Source: JAQBXX01 sp947085325
GTDB lineage: Bacteria; Pseudomonadota; Gammaproteobacteria; SURF-13
Length of the DNA stretch: 43,180 nt
Assembly (NCBI GenBank): GCA_947085325.1
Contig: CAMTVY010000003.1
Location: 1-43,180, forward strand
Direction: 5' to 3'
How positions within the stretch are numbered: the first letter of the stretch is position 1; every line of letters starts with the position of its first letter. The notes beneath the pieces were generated by a model. The model was not told the origin of the DNA. It made no database searches and saw only the letters and a program-made list of their open reading frames with translations. Positions 32,041-40,083 of this stretch are shown in pieces. The translations under genes were made by a program, and so were the position numbers.

Positions 32041-33088
32041 CGTTGTTAAATAGATCCGGCGTGGCAGCGGGGCCGGCATTGTTTTGCGGCGGGGTGAGAC
32101 CAAAGTGCTGGTAGGCGGCGCGGGTGGCGACGCGCCCGCGCGGAGTGCGCATGAGAAAGCCCTGCTGGATCAGAAACGGTTCCAGTACGTCTTCGATGGT
32201 GTCGCGCTCCTCGCCCAGCGCTGCGGCAAGGTTGTCCAGGCCGACCGGCCCGCCGTCGAATTTTTCAATGACTGCGAGCAGCAGCTTGCGATCCATCATG
32301 TCAAAACCGTTGCTGTCGATATCGAGCATGGCGAGTGCCTGATCCGCGATGTCACCCGTGATGCGTCCTGCGGCCTTGACCTCGGCGAAGTCGCGCACGC
32401 GGCGCAGCAGGCGGTTGGCGATGCGCGGTGTGCCGCGCGAGCGTCCGGCAATCTGAATGGCGCCGTCCGGCTCAAGGGCAAGGTTCAGAATCTGCGCCGA
32501 GCGCTGCACGATCAGTTGGAGGTCGGCGTGCGTGTAAAACTCCAGCCGCTGCACGATGCCGAAGCGGTCTCGCAGCGGCGAGGTGAGCAGGCCCGCGCGG
32601 GTGGTGGCGCCGACCAGCGTGAACGGCGGCAGGTCGAGCTTGATCGAACGTGCCGCCGGGCCCTCCCCGATCATGATGTCGAGCTGATAGTCTTCCAGCG
32701 CAGGATAGAGAATTTCCTCCACCACCGGGCTCAGGCGGTGTATCTCGTCCACGAACAGCACGTCATTCGGCTCAAGGTTGGTGAGGATGGCGGCGAGATC
32801 GCCGGGGCGCTCCAGCACCGGCCCTGAGGTGTGTTTGAGGTTGACCCCCATCTCGTGCGCAATGATGTGCGCGAGCGTGGTCTTGCCAAGGCCCGGCGGG
32901 CCGAAGATGAGCACGTGATCCAGCGCCTCCTGGCGCGCCCGCGCAGCGCGGATGAAGATGTCCATCTGCTCGCGCACCGGGGCCTGGCCGACGTAGTCGG
33001 CGAGGCGCTTGGGCCGCATGGCGCGATCCACGTTGTCGTCGTCACGTGCAGCAGCCTGAGGGGAGATGAGGCGGTCAGTTTCTATCAT
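32033..33088 (-). CDS. ruvB: Holliday junction branch migration ATPase RuvB
   Basis: The 351-aa AAA+ hexamer drives branch migration with RuvA. Walker A is GPPGLGKTTLAH (about 63-74), Walker B is VLFVDEIHRLSP, and sensor I is FTLVGATTRAGLLTSPLRDRFG. The winged-helix C-terminal domain has GFLMRTPRGRVAT. Length is slightly above E. coli's 336. It lies 12 bases after ruvA. Confidence 0.98.
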   Translation of the reverse strand: MIETDRLISPQAAARDDDNVDRAMRPKRLADYVGQAPVREQMDIFIRAARARQEALDHVLIFGPPGLGKTTLAHIIAHEMGVNLKHTSGPVLERPGDLAAILTNLEPNDVLFVDEIHRLSPVVEEILYPALEDYQLDIMIGEGPAARSIKLDLPPFTLVGATTRAGLLTSPLRDRFGIVQRLEFYTHADLQLIVQRSAQILNLALEPDGAIQIAGRSRGTPRIANRLLRRVRDFAEVKAAGRITGDIADQALAMLDIDSNGFDMMDRKLLLAVIEKFDGGPVGLDNLAAALGEERDTIEDVLEPFLIQQGFLMRTPRGRVATRAAYQHFGLTPPQNNAGPAATPDLFNNDA

Positions 33089-33100
33089 GACAGCGGTATC

Positions 33101-33709
33101 TTACGCCTTGGCCAGGGATTGCAGCGCGCGGCGGATGATCTGCTCGCTGCTGAGTCCGGCGCTGTCAAGGATATGTACCATACGGCTCGCCTCCTGCGGT
33201 TTATAGCCGAGCGCGATCAGTGCGCGTACGGCATCGCTTGCCGGGTCGGCCTTTTCGGTCAGCGGGTCTGTTGTCGACCCGGCAGCAAGCACCGGGCCGG
33301 TGTGCCAGTCGTTCAGGCGGTCGCGCATTTCGAGAATCAGGCGCTCGGCGGTCTTTTTGCCGACGCCGGGCAGGCGCGTGAGGCTGGCGCTGTCGTTGTC
33401 CTGCACGCAGCGGGCGAAGCCCGTGACGGTGATACCGGATAAAATGGTGAGCGCTACCCTGGCGCCAATACCGTTGACCTTGAGCAGGTTGCGGAAGAAG
33501 GTGCGTTCGGCCCCGGTGGCGAAGCCGAACAGCAGGTGCGCATCGTCGCGCACCACCAGATGGGTGTGCAACACGACCTCGCTGCCTACCGGCGGCAGTT
33601 CGTAAAACGTGGACATCGGCGCCTCGATGTCATAGCCAACGCCCTGCACCTCCAGCGTGAGCTGCGGCGGTTGCCGGGTGAGCAGAATGCCGCGTAGCCG
33701 GCCGATCAT
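33101..33709 (-). CDS. ruvA: Holliday junction binding protein RuvA
   Basis: The 202-aa protein forms a tetramer on the four-way junction. The OB domain (MIGRLRGILLTRQPPQLTLEVQGVGY), two HhH motifs (LLKVNGIGARVALTILSG and LTRLPGVGKKTAERLILEM) and domain III (SDAVRALIALGYKPQEASRMV) are all visible. The ATG at 33709 overlaps, as ATGA, the stop that the extended ruvC frame would use. Confidence 0.97.
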   Translation of the reverse strand: MIGRLRGILLTRQPPQLTLEVQGVGYDIEAPMSTFYELPPVGSEVVLHTHLVVRDDAHLLFGFATGAERTFFRNLLKVNGIGARVALTILSGITVTGFARCVQDNDSASLTRLPGVGKKTAERLILEMRDRLNDWHTGPVLAAGSTTDPLTEKADPASDAVRALIALGYKPQEASRMVHILDSAGLSSEQIIRRALQSLAKA

Positions 33710-33774
33710 CGGCGTGCCCGCCGCGAACGTTGTCCGCCTGTGAGTGCGGCGGCGGGTGTCAGCTGATGGCCATG

Positions 33775-34227
33775 TCACAGCGCCACGGCGAGCGCGTCGG
33801 CGGCGTCCGCCTGCGGTTTCCCGGGAAGCTTGAGCAGCACGCACATCATGTGCTGCACTTGCGCCTTGGCGGCATTGCCGCGCCCAACCACCGCCTGCTT
33901 GATTTCCGCCGGAGTGTATTCGACGATTTCGAGGCCCTGCGTGACGCCAGCGCAGATCGCCGCGCCGCGTGCGTGCCCGAGCTTGAGCGCGGAATCGGCA
34001 TTGCGGTGCATGAATACGCGTTCAACGGCCATAATGTCGGGGCGGTGGCTGGCGACCAGTTCTGTCATGCTTTCGAAAATGACTTTCAGGCGCTCCGCCA
34101 GCGGGCCATCGGGCAGCCGTATGCAGCCGCTGGTGACATAGCGCGACCGGCCGCTTTCAATATCGATCACGCCAAAACCGGTGAGACGTGAGCCGGGATC
34201 GACGCCAAGGATGCGGATGTGCGTCAC
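33775..34227 (-). CDS. ruvC: Holliday junction endonuclease RuvC, C-terminally shortened
   Basis: The enzyme resolves Holliday junctions. The catalytic acids D10, E69, D141 and D144 align with E. coli D7, E66, D138 and D141. The start is GTG 34227, overlapping the yebC stop (GTGA). The protein ends at residue 150 with DALAVAL at a TGA, where homologues continue with a Cys-His (CHAH-like) sequence. Past the TGA the frame stays open for 22 codons (HGHQLTPAAALTGGQRSRRARR) and ends in a TGA overlapping the ruvA ATG. The full frame would give 173 aa, E. coli's length. A TGC to TGA change, real or a base-call error, explains it. The catalytic core is intact, so partial activity is possible. Confidence 0.93.
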   Translation of the reverse strand: MTHIRILGVDPGSRLTGFGVIDIESGRSRYVTSGCIRLPDGPLAERLKVIFESMTELVASHRPDIMAVERVFMHRNADSALKLGHARGAAICAGVTQGLEIVEYTPAEIKQAVVGRGNAAKAQVQHMMCVLLKLPGKPQADAADALAVAL

Positions 34228-34970
34228 GCCGTTTTGGGCAGCATGGCGTCGGGGATGTCTGCATTGGAGTACACATTTTGCACGTCGTCGAGATCCTCCA
34301 GCATATCGAGCAGTTTGACCATGCGCTGGCCATCGTCCACGCCGAGCGTGGCGGCGGTGGACGGCTGCATGGTGATCTCGCCCTGTTCCGCCGCGAGCCC
34401 TGCCGCATTCATCGCCTGTTTGACGTTGAGAAACTGTTCGGGCGAAGTGAGCACGTCGATGGAGCCGTCATCGTGGGTGATAATATCGTCGGCCCCCGCC
34501 TCCAGCGCCGCTTCCATGATACTGTTTTCATCGCTGCCCGGCGCGTAGGAGAGCACGCCGCGCTGGGTGAACAAATAGGCCACCGACCCGTCGGTGCCGA
34601 GGTTGCCGCCGCACTTGGTGAAGGCGTGGCGCACCTCGGCCACGGTGCGCACCCGATTGTCGGTCATGCAATCGACCATCACCGCCGCACCGCCCGGGCC
34701 GTAGCCCTCATAGCGGACCTCTTCGTAATCCTCACCCTCAAGCTTGCCGGCGCCGCGTTTGGTCGCACGCTCGATGGTGTCGCGGGTCATGTTTTGATCC
34801 AGCGCCTTGTCGATGGCGTGGCGCAAGCGCGGGTTGGTGGCGGGGTCGCCACCGCCCATGCGCGCGGATACGGTGATTTCGCGGATAAGCTTGGTGAATA
34901 TCTTACCGCGTTTGGCGTCCTGGGCGCCCTTGCGGTGCTGGATATTGGCCCACTTGGAATGACCTGCCAT
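34224..34970 (-). CDS. yebC: YebC/PmpR-family protein (ribosome pausing/transcription factor)
   Basis: The 248-aa protein starts MAGHSKWANIQHRKGAQDAK, the family signature; the ATG at 34970 is chosen for that reason. Further blocks are EGYGPGGAAVMVDCMTDNRVRT and LFTQRGVLSY. YebC proteins were long annotated as regulators and more recently linked to relief of ribosome stalling. It is the first gene of the yebC-ruvC-ruvA-ruvB-ybgC-tol run, with a 4-base overlap onto ruvC. Confidence 0.97.
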   Translation of the reverse strand: MAGHSKWANIQHRKGAQDAKRGKIFTKLIREITVSARMGGGDPATNPRLRHAIDKALDQNMTRDTIERATKRGAGKLEGEDYEEVRYEGYGPGGAAVMVDCMTDNRVRTVAEVRHAFTKCGGNLGTDGSVAYLFTQRGVLSYAPGSDENSIMEAALEAGADDIITHDDGSIDVLTSPEQFLNVKQAMNAAGLAAEQGEITMQPSTAATLGVDDGQRMVKLLDMLEDLDDVQNVYSNADIPDAMLPKTA

Positions 34971-35075
34971 GTAACCCCGCCCTGCCTTGAATCCTGCCGG
35001 GCATTCTAGCACTGCACAGCGGGAACAAAAACAGAGGAAATAAATGCCGGGTCGCGTTCTGGATGATGCCGGATC

Positions 35076-35972
35076 CTAGGGTTTGGCCGGGACAGTGCTG
35101 TAGACGTGGTATTTATTTTTGCCTGCCTGCTTGGCCCAGTACATGGCGCTGTCGGCGTGGTGCAGCAAAGTTTCAGCGTCGGCGCCGTCAGTGGGATAGA
35201 GCGCAATGCCGATGCTGGTGGTGGTGAACAGTTCCTGCCCGCCGATGACGAACGCGCATGCGATGACCTCGAGGATTTTCTGCGCCACCAGCTCCGCATC
35301 ACGCCGTCTGGCGATATTGGTCAACAGCGCAGTGAACTCGTCGCCGCCGAGGCGGGCAACGGTGTCGGCGCTGCGCACGCAGCGCGTGAGGCGTTCGGCG
35401 GCGGTGCGGAGCAGTTGGTCGCCGACCGCATGACCTTGCGTGTCATTGATCACCTTGAAATCATCGAGATCGATAAATAGCACCGCCAGCATCTGGCTCT
35501 GGCGGCTGGCCTGGGCCAGCATCTGCTGCAGGCGATCTTCGAACAGCAGGCGGTTGGGCAGGCCGGTGAGCGCGTCGTGGTGCGCAAGGTGATGGAAGCG
35601 CTGCTCTGCGCGCTTGAGTGTGCTGATGTCGCTGAAAATGGCGACATAGTTGGTAATGGCGTTCGCTGCATCCCGGATGATGACGATGTTTTCCCACTCC
35701 GGGTATATCTCGCCGTTCTTGCGCCGGTTCCAGATTTCCCCCTGCCACTGGCCCGTGCGCGCCAGGCTGGTCCACATGGTTTTGTAAAACGCTTCATCGT
35801 GATGGCCGGACTGCAGGATGCGTGGGTTTTTCCCGATCACTTCCTCGGAACTGTAGCCGGTGATGGTGCAAAAGGCCGGATTCACGTACTCGATGGTTTT
35901 GTGCGCATCAGTGATGAGCACGCCGTCCATGATGTTTTCCAGAATCTTGGCCGCCAACGGCAGATTTCCCAT
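35076..35972 (-). CDS. Diguanylate cyclase with PAS sensor domain
   Basis: The 298-aa protein has a PAS domain (about 8-120, GVLITDAHKTIEYVNPAFCTITGY) with a PAC tail (NYVAIFSDISTLKRAE) and a GGDEF domain (about 130-290). The active site RLGGDEFTALL is intact, with an inhibitory RxxD site (RSAD) five residues before it. It should make c-di-GMP from GTP in response to a PAS-bound cue. It has no membrane segment or signal peptide, so it acts in the cytoplasm. It lies 14 bases downstream of the MBL nuclease gene on the same strand. Confidence 0.95.
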   Translation of the reverse strand: MGNLPLAAKILENIMDGVLITDAHKTIEYVNPAFCTITGYSSEEVIGKNPRILQSGHHDEAFYKTMWTSLARTGQWQGEIWNRRKNGEIYPEWENIVIIRDAANAITNYVAIFSDISTLKRAEQRFHHLAHHDALTGLPNRLLFEDRLQQMLAQASRQSQMLAVLFIDLDDFKVINDTQGHAVGDQLLRTAAERLTRCVRSADTVARLGGDEFTALLTNIARRRDAELVAQKILEVIACAFVIGGQELFTTTSIGIALYPTDGADAETLLHHADSAMYWAKQAGKNKYHVYSTVPAKP

Positions 35973-35986
35973 AGCTCTTACCCTTG

Positions 35987-37354
35987 TTACTCTAGCGCGA
36001 CGGTTTCCAGGTAATCTGGCAGTGTCACATGCCAGCCCAGTTGTTCTTCGATGTGCTGCCGCAGGCCGTCCGCGGCGGCGGGCTCACCGTGGGTGATGAA
36101 GGTGGTGCGTGGGGGTGCATCGAAATGTCGCAGCCAGTCGATGATTTCGACATAATCCGCATGCGCGGAGAGATTGTCGAGCGCCGCCACCTCGGCGCGC
36201 ACCGGTATGTATTCACCGTGAATCTTGACCGATTCCGCGCCGTTAAGCATCGCCGCGCCGCGCGTGCCCCCGGCCTGGTAGCCGGAGAACAGGATGGTGT
36301 TGCGCGCATCCGGCGCGAACGCCTTGAGATGGTGCAGCACGCGCCCGCCGGTCGCCATGCCGCTCGCGGAGATGATGATCATCGGCCCCTTGCGCGCGTT
36401 GAGCGCCTTGGATTCTTCCACGCTGGTGACATAATGCGCAATGCTGCACATCGCGTGACATTGGGCGGCGGTCAGGCGATGCATGCCGCGCATTCCGCTG
36501 TGATTGCAGAAAATGTCGGTCGCACTGGTGGCGAGCGGGCTGTTGAGAAACACCGGTATGTCGGGGATGGTGCCCGCGTCATTCAGCAGGCGGAGGTAGT
36601 GCAGCAGCGTCTGCGTGCGGCCCACCGCAAACGCGGGGATGAGCACCATGCCGCCGCGTGCGATGGTGCGGTTGATAATGTCGGCGAGCTCGATGCGCGG
36701 ATCGGTCGGGTCGTGGCGGCGGTTGCCGTAGGTGGACTCGATCACCAGATAGTCCGCGCGTTGTATAAGGTGCGGCGGCAGCATGGTGGGGTCATGCGGG
36801 CGTCCCAGATCACCCGAGAACAGCAGGCGCGTGTGCGCATCGTGTAACAGGGCGCACGCCGAGCCGAGGATATGACCGTTGGGAATCAGTTGCAGCATGA
36901 GACCCCCGCCCAGATCGACGTCGTGCTCGAAGGCGATGGGTGTCAACTGGCGCAAGGCGTGCATGGCGTCATCCACCGTGTACAGCGGCAGCGCGGGGGC
37001 GTGTTTCGAGAAACCGCGCTTGTTGGCGTAGCGCGCCTCTTCCTCCTGCAGGTAACCGCTGTCCGGCAGCAGGATGCCGCACAGGTCGCGCGTCGCGGCG
37101 CTGCAATATACCTTGCCCTTAAAGCCGTTTTTGACCAGCAGCGGCAAGTAGCCGCTGTGATCGAGATGCGCATGCGTGAGCACGACGGCGTCGATCTCGC
37201 GCGGATCCACCGGGAAGGGCGCCCAGTTGCGCAGGCGCAGCTGTTTGTAGCCCTGAAACAGACCGCAATCCACCAGTATTTTTCTGCTACCGCAGGTGAC
37301 CAAGTACTTGGAGCCGGTGACGGTACCGGTCGCGCCCAGAAAACGTATCTCCAC
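35987..37354 (-). CDS. MBL/beta-CASP-family RNA nuclease
   Basis: The 455-aa protein starts MEIRFLGATGTVTGSKYLV. The metallo-beta-lactamase signature THAHLDHSGYLPLL (about 60-73), IPNGHILGSA, and FSGDLGRP bind zinc. The beta-CASP motif blocks follow (TYGNRRHD and PAFAVGRTQTLLHYL), then ISASGMATGGRVLHHL. The C-terminal RMMBL region has LSAHADYVEIIDWL and ITHGEP. The family cleaves RNA, but the in vivo substrate here is unknown. ppsA lies divergently across a 218-base gap. Confidence 0.93.
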   Translation of the reverse strand: MEIRFLGATGTVTGSKYLVTCGSRKILVDCGLFQGYKQLRLRNWAPFPVDPREIDAVVLTHAHLDHSGYLPLLVKNGFKGKVYCSAATRDLCGILLPDSGYLQEEEARYANKRGFSKHAPALPLYTVDDAMHALRQLTPIAFEHDVDLGGGLMLQLIPNGHILGSACALLHDAHTRLLFSGDLGRPHDPTMLPPHLIQRADYLVIESTYGNRRHDPTDPRIELADIINRTIARGGMVLIPAFAVGRTQTLLHYLRLLNDAGTIPDIPVFLNSPLATSATDIFCNHSGMRGMHRLTAAQCHAMCSIAHYVTSVEESKALNARKGPMIIISASGMATGGRVLHHLKAFAPDARNTILFSGYQAGGTRGAAMLNGAESVKIHGEYIPVRAEVAALDNLSAHADYVEIIDWLRHFDAPPRTTFITHGEPAAADGLRQHIEEQLGWHVTLPDYLETVALE

Positions 37355-37463
37355 CTGCTTCCCCCTAAGGTTGTCTGCGTAAGGCCTGAGCCTGCCACGC
37401 CAGCAGCAATTTCGCGCACATCAGAGTTTGCGCCTGGCAGTAAACCGGGCAGCTGTGTGCACG

Positions 37464-37503
37464 TGTCATGGCCTGCTTGGCCTATATCAAACAGGCCATG
37501 ACA
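37464..37503. promoter_or_regulatory. 12-bp perfect inverted repeat upstream of ppsA
   Basis: TGTCATGGCCTG (37464-37475) and CAGGCCATGACA (37492-37503) are exact reverse complements separated by 16 bases. The site lies 70 bases before the ppsA ATG and 110 from the divergent nuclease gene. It could be an operator for a dimeric regulator or a leader hairpin. The rest of the gap shows a TACAAT box at 37513-37518 but no firm -35. Confidence 0.5.
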
Positions 37504-37572
37504 TGGTTAACATACAATACAACTGCCTCTGGTGGTGTGTCATACCTTAATTCATTTACGCCTGCAAAAGCC

Positions 37573-39993
37573 ATGCCCAACTATATACTCTGGTTTGACA
37601 AAATTGGCTTGCAGGATCTGCCTGCGGTCGGCGGCAAGAATGCATCGCTCGGCGAGATGTACCGCGCGCTTGGTGGGCAGGGTGTAAAGGTGCCAAACGG
37701 CTTTGCTGTCAACGCACAGGCCTACTGGCATGTGCTTGACAGTGCGGGCGTACGCGAGGAATTGCAACGCCTGATGACGGGCATCGATACGCAGGGTGTG
37801 GCCGAGCGCTCGCGGCGCGGGGCACTCGCGCGCGACCTGATTCGTGGCGCGGGCATTCCAGAAAATCTGTGGGGCGAGATACGCGAGGCCTACGACAAAC
37901 TGTGCGCGCAATACGGGGGGGCGCAGACCGATGTTGCCGTGCGTTCGTCTGCCACCGCCGAAGACCTGCCCACGGCCTCATTCGCCGGGCAGCAGGAGAG
38001 TTACCTCAATATTTGCGGCTACGCTGCGTTGCGCGAGGCAGTAATCAAATGCCTTGCCAGCCTGTTCACCGACCGCGCTATCTCTTACCGTATCGACCAG
38101 GGTTTCGATCATTTCCAGGTTGCGCTCTCCGTCGGCGTACAAAAGATGGTGCGTTCGGATCTTGCCGCGAGTGGCGTGATCTTCACCCTCGACACCGAGA
38201 CCGGTTTCCGCGACGTGATCTTCATCACCGGCAGCTACGGTCTCGGCGAAAACGTCGTGCAGGGCACGGTGGATCCGGATGAGTTTTACGTGTTCAAGCC
38301 CACCCTGCGCACCGGCCGCAAACCGCTGATCCGGCGCCGCGCGGGCAGCAAGCAGTTGCGCATGGTGTACGCCGAAGGCGGCGTGGGCGCTTCCACGCGC
38401 AACCTCGCCGTGCCGGAGTCCGAGCGCAAACAGTTCTGCATCAGTAACGACGAGGCGCTGACGCTGGCCGATTACGCACTCAAGATCGAGGACTATTACA
38501 GCCGCACGGCGGGCAAAGATCAGCCGATGGATATCGAGTGGGCCAAGGACGGCATCACCCACGAATTATTTATCGTGCAGGCGCGGCCCGAAACCGTGCA
38601 GTCGCAGCGCCGTGGCGATGTGCTGGAAACCTACGTGCTGGAAGAGCGCGCCGCGCCCGTGTTGCAGGGCAAGAGCGTGGGGCAGAAGATCGGCGCGGGT
38701 GCGGCCCGTCTCATTACCGGTCTCGACCACCTCGCGGATTTCCGGCCCGGCGAGGTGCTGGTCGCCGAGACCACCACGCCCGACTGGGAGCCGGTGATGA
38801 AACAGGCCGCCGCCATCGTCACCAGCCGCGGCGGACGCACCTGCCACGCCGCCATTGTGGCGCGCGAGCTGGGCATTCCGGCGGTGGTGGGCGCGGAGGG
38901 CGCAATGCAGGCGCTGGTGTCCGGCGCGGAATTTACGGTGTCGTGCGCCGAAGGCGAGGTGGGCAACATCTATCGTGGAAAATTGAGCTACCGGGTAGAT
39001 CGCACCGAGCTTAAAAATCTGGACAGGCCGCGCACCAGAATCATGATGAATCTCGCCGACCCGGATCAGGCCTTCGGGCTGTCCTTCATTCCCAACGACG
39101 GTGTGGGGCTCGCGCGCATCGAATTCATCATCAGCAACAGCATCAAGGTGCATCCGCTCGCGCTGCTGCATCCGGAGCGTGTCACCGACCACCGCGCACG
39201 CAAGATGATGGATGAGCTCACTGCGGGCTATGCGGACAAGGGCGAGTATTTTGTCGCGCGCCTCGCCGAGGGCGTGGCAACGATCGCGGCCGCGTTTTAT
39301 CCCAAGCCGGTAATCGTGCGCCTGTCGGATTTCAAGTCGAACGAGTACGCCAGCCTCGTGGGCGGCAGCGACTTCGAGCCGCACGAGGAAAATCCGATGC
39401 TGGGTTTTCGCGGCGCGGCGCGTTACACGCATCCCGCCTACGCCGAGGGCTTCGCGCTCGAGTGCCGCGCGCTCGCGCGCGTGCGTGAGGAGATGGGTCT
39501 CACCAATGTCAAGCTCATGGTGCCCTTCTGCCGTCGTGTGGAAGAAGGCGAGCGCGTCATTGCCGCGCTGGCGCAGCACGGTCTGGAGCGTGGCAAAAAC
39601 GGTCTGGAAGTGTATGTGATGTGCGAGATACCGAACAACGTCATGCAGATCGACGCGTTCGCGAAAATCTTCGACGGCTTCTCCATCGGCTCCAACGACC
39701 TCACGCAACTTACACTCGGCGTCGACCGCGATTCCGCGCGGGTGGCATTCGAGTTTGACGAGCGCGACCCCGGCGTGCTGGAGATGATGCGCCTGGCAGT
39801 CGAGGGCGCGCGCCGCAACGGACGCCATTCCGGCATCTGCGGGCAGGCGCCGTCGGATTATCCTGAAGTCGCGGAGTTTCTGGTGCGCGCGGGTATCGAC
39901 TCCATTTCACTCAACCCGGACAGCGTGCTCAAGACCACGCTGCGCATCGTGCAGTTGGAGGCGGCCTTGGAGCAGGCATCCGGCGAGAGATGA
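37573..39993 (+). CDS. ppsA: Phosphoenolpyruvate synthase
   Basis: The 806-aa enzyme converts pyruvate and ATP to PEP, AMP and phosphate, for gluconeogenesis. I start at ATG 37573 (MPNYILWFDKIGLQDLPAVG), as the extension upstream crosses the inverted repeat. The ATP-grasp domain includes VGGKNASLGEM and VAVRSSATAEDLPTASFAGQQE. The phosphohistidine block is TSRGGRTCHAAIVARELGIPAVVG. The PEP-binding barrel has GFRGAARYTHPAYAEGF, SIGSNDLTQLTLGVDRDS and the late GICGQAPSDYPE cysteine. Length is near E. coli's 792. Confidence 0.97.
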   Translation: MPNYILWFDKIGLQDLPAVGGKNASLGEMYRALGGQGVKVPNGFAVNAQAYWHVLDSAGVREELQRLMTGIDTQGVAERSRRGALARDLIRGAGIPENLWGEIREAYDKLCAQYGGAQTDVAVRSSATAEDLPTASFAGQQESYLNICGYAALREAVIKCLASLFTDRAISYRIDQGFDHFQVALSVGVQKMVRSDLAASGVIFTLDTETGFRDVIFITGSYGLGENVVQGTVDPDEFYVFKPTLRTGRKPLIRRRAGSKQLRMVYAEGGVGASTRNLAVPESERKQFCISNDEALTLADYALKIEDYYSRTAGKDQPMDIEWAKDGITHELFIVQARPETVQSQRRGDVLETYVLEERAAPVLQGKSVGQKIGAGAARLITGLDHLADFRPGEVLVAETTTPDWEPVMKQAAAIVTSRGGRTCHAAIVARELGIPAVVGAEGAMQALVSGAEFTVSCAEGEVGNIYRGKLSYRVDRTELKNLDRPRTRIMMNLADPDQAFGLSFIPNDGVGLARIEFIISNSIKVHPLALLHPERVTDHRARKMMDELTAGYADKGEYFVARLAEGVATIAAAFYPKPVIVRLSDFKSNEYASLVGGSDFEPHEENPMLGFRGAARYTHPAYAEGFALECRALARVREEMGLTNVKLMVPFCRRVEEGERVIAALAQHGLERGKNGLEVYVMCEIPNNVMQIDAFAKIFDGFSIGSNDLTQLTLGVDRDSARVAFEFDERDPGVLEMMRLAVEGARRNGRHSGICGQAPSDYPEVAEFLVRAGIDSISLNPDSVLKTTLRIVQLEAALEQASGER

Positions 39994-39996
39994 TAT

Positions 39997-40081
39997 GGGC
40001 ACCTCTAAAAATGCGTCTTTTGCTCCAAATACTGCGTTGCAGCTTGTCTTGAAGCAAAATCCATCATTTTTAGAGACACCC
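39997..40081. mobile_element. MITE-like palindromic element, short copy (ppsA-hydB gap)
   Basis: The 85-bp element is the reverse-oriented short form of the one at 15216-15355. Its ends are GGGCACCTCTAAAAATG and CATTTTTAGAGACACCC. It begins 3 bases after the ppsA stop and ends 2 bases before the hydB ATG, so it fills the gap. ATAT stands on both sides and may be a target duplication. No RBS remains before hydB. Confidence 0.8.
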
Positions 40082-40083
40082 AT

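Noticed and set aside
38566..39828. A 420-codon open frame opposite ppsA
   Set aside because: ppsA is unambiguous, and the antisense frame has no family match I recognise and no RBS.
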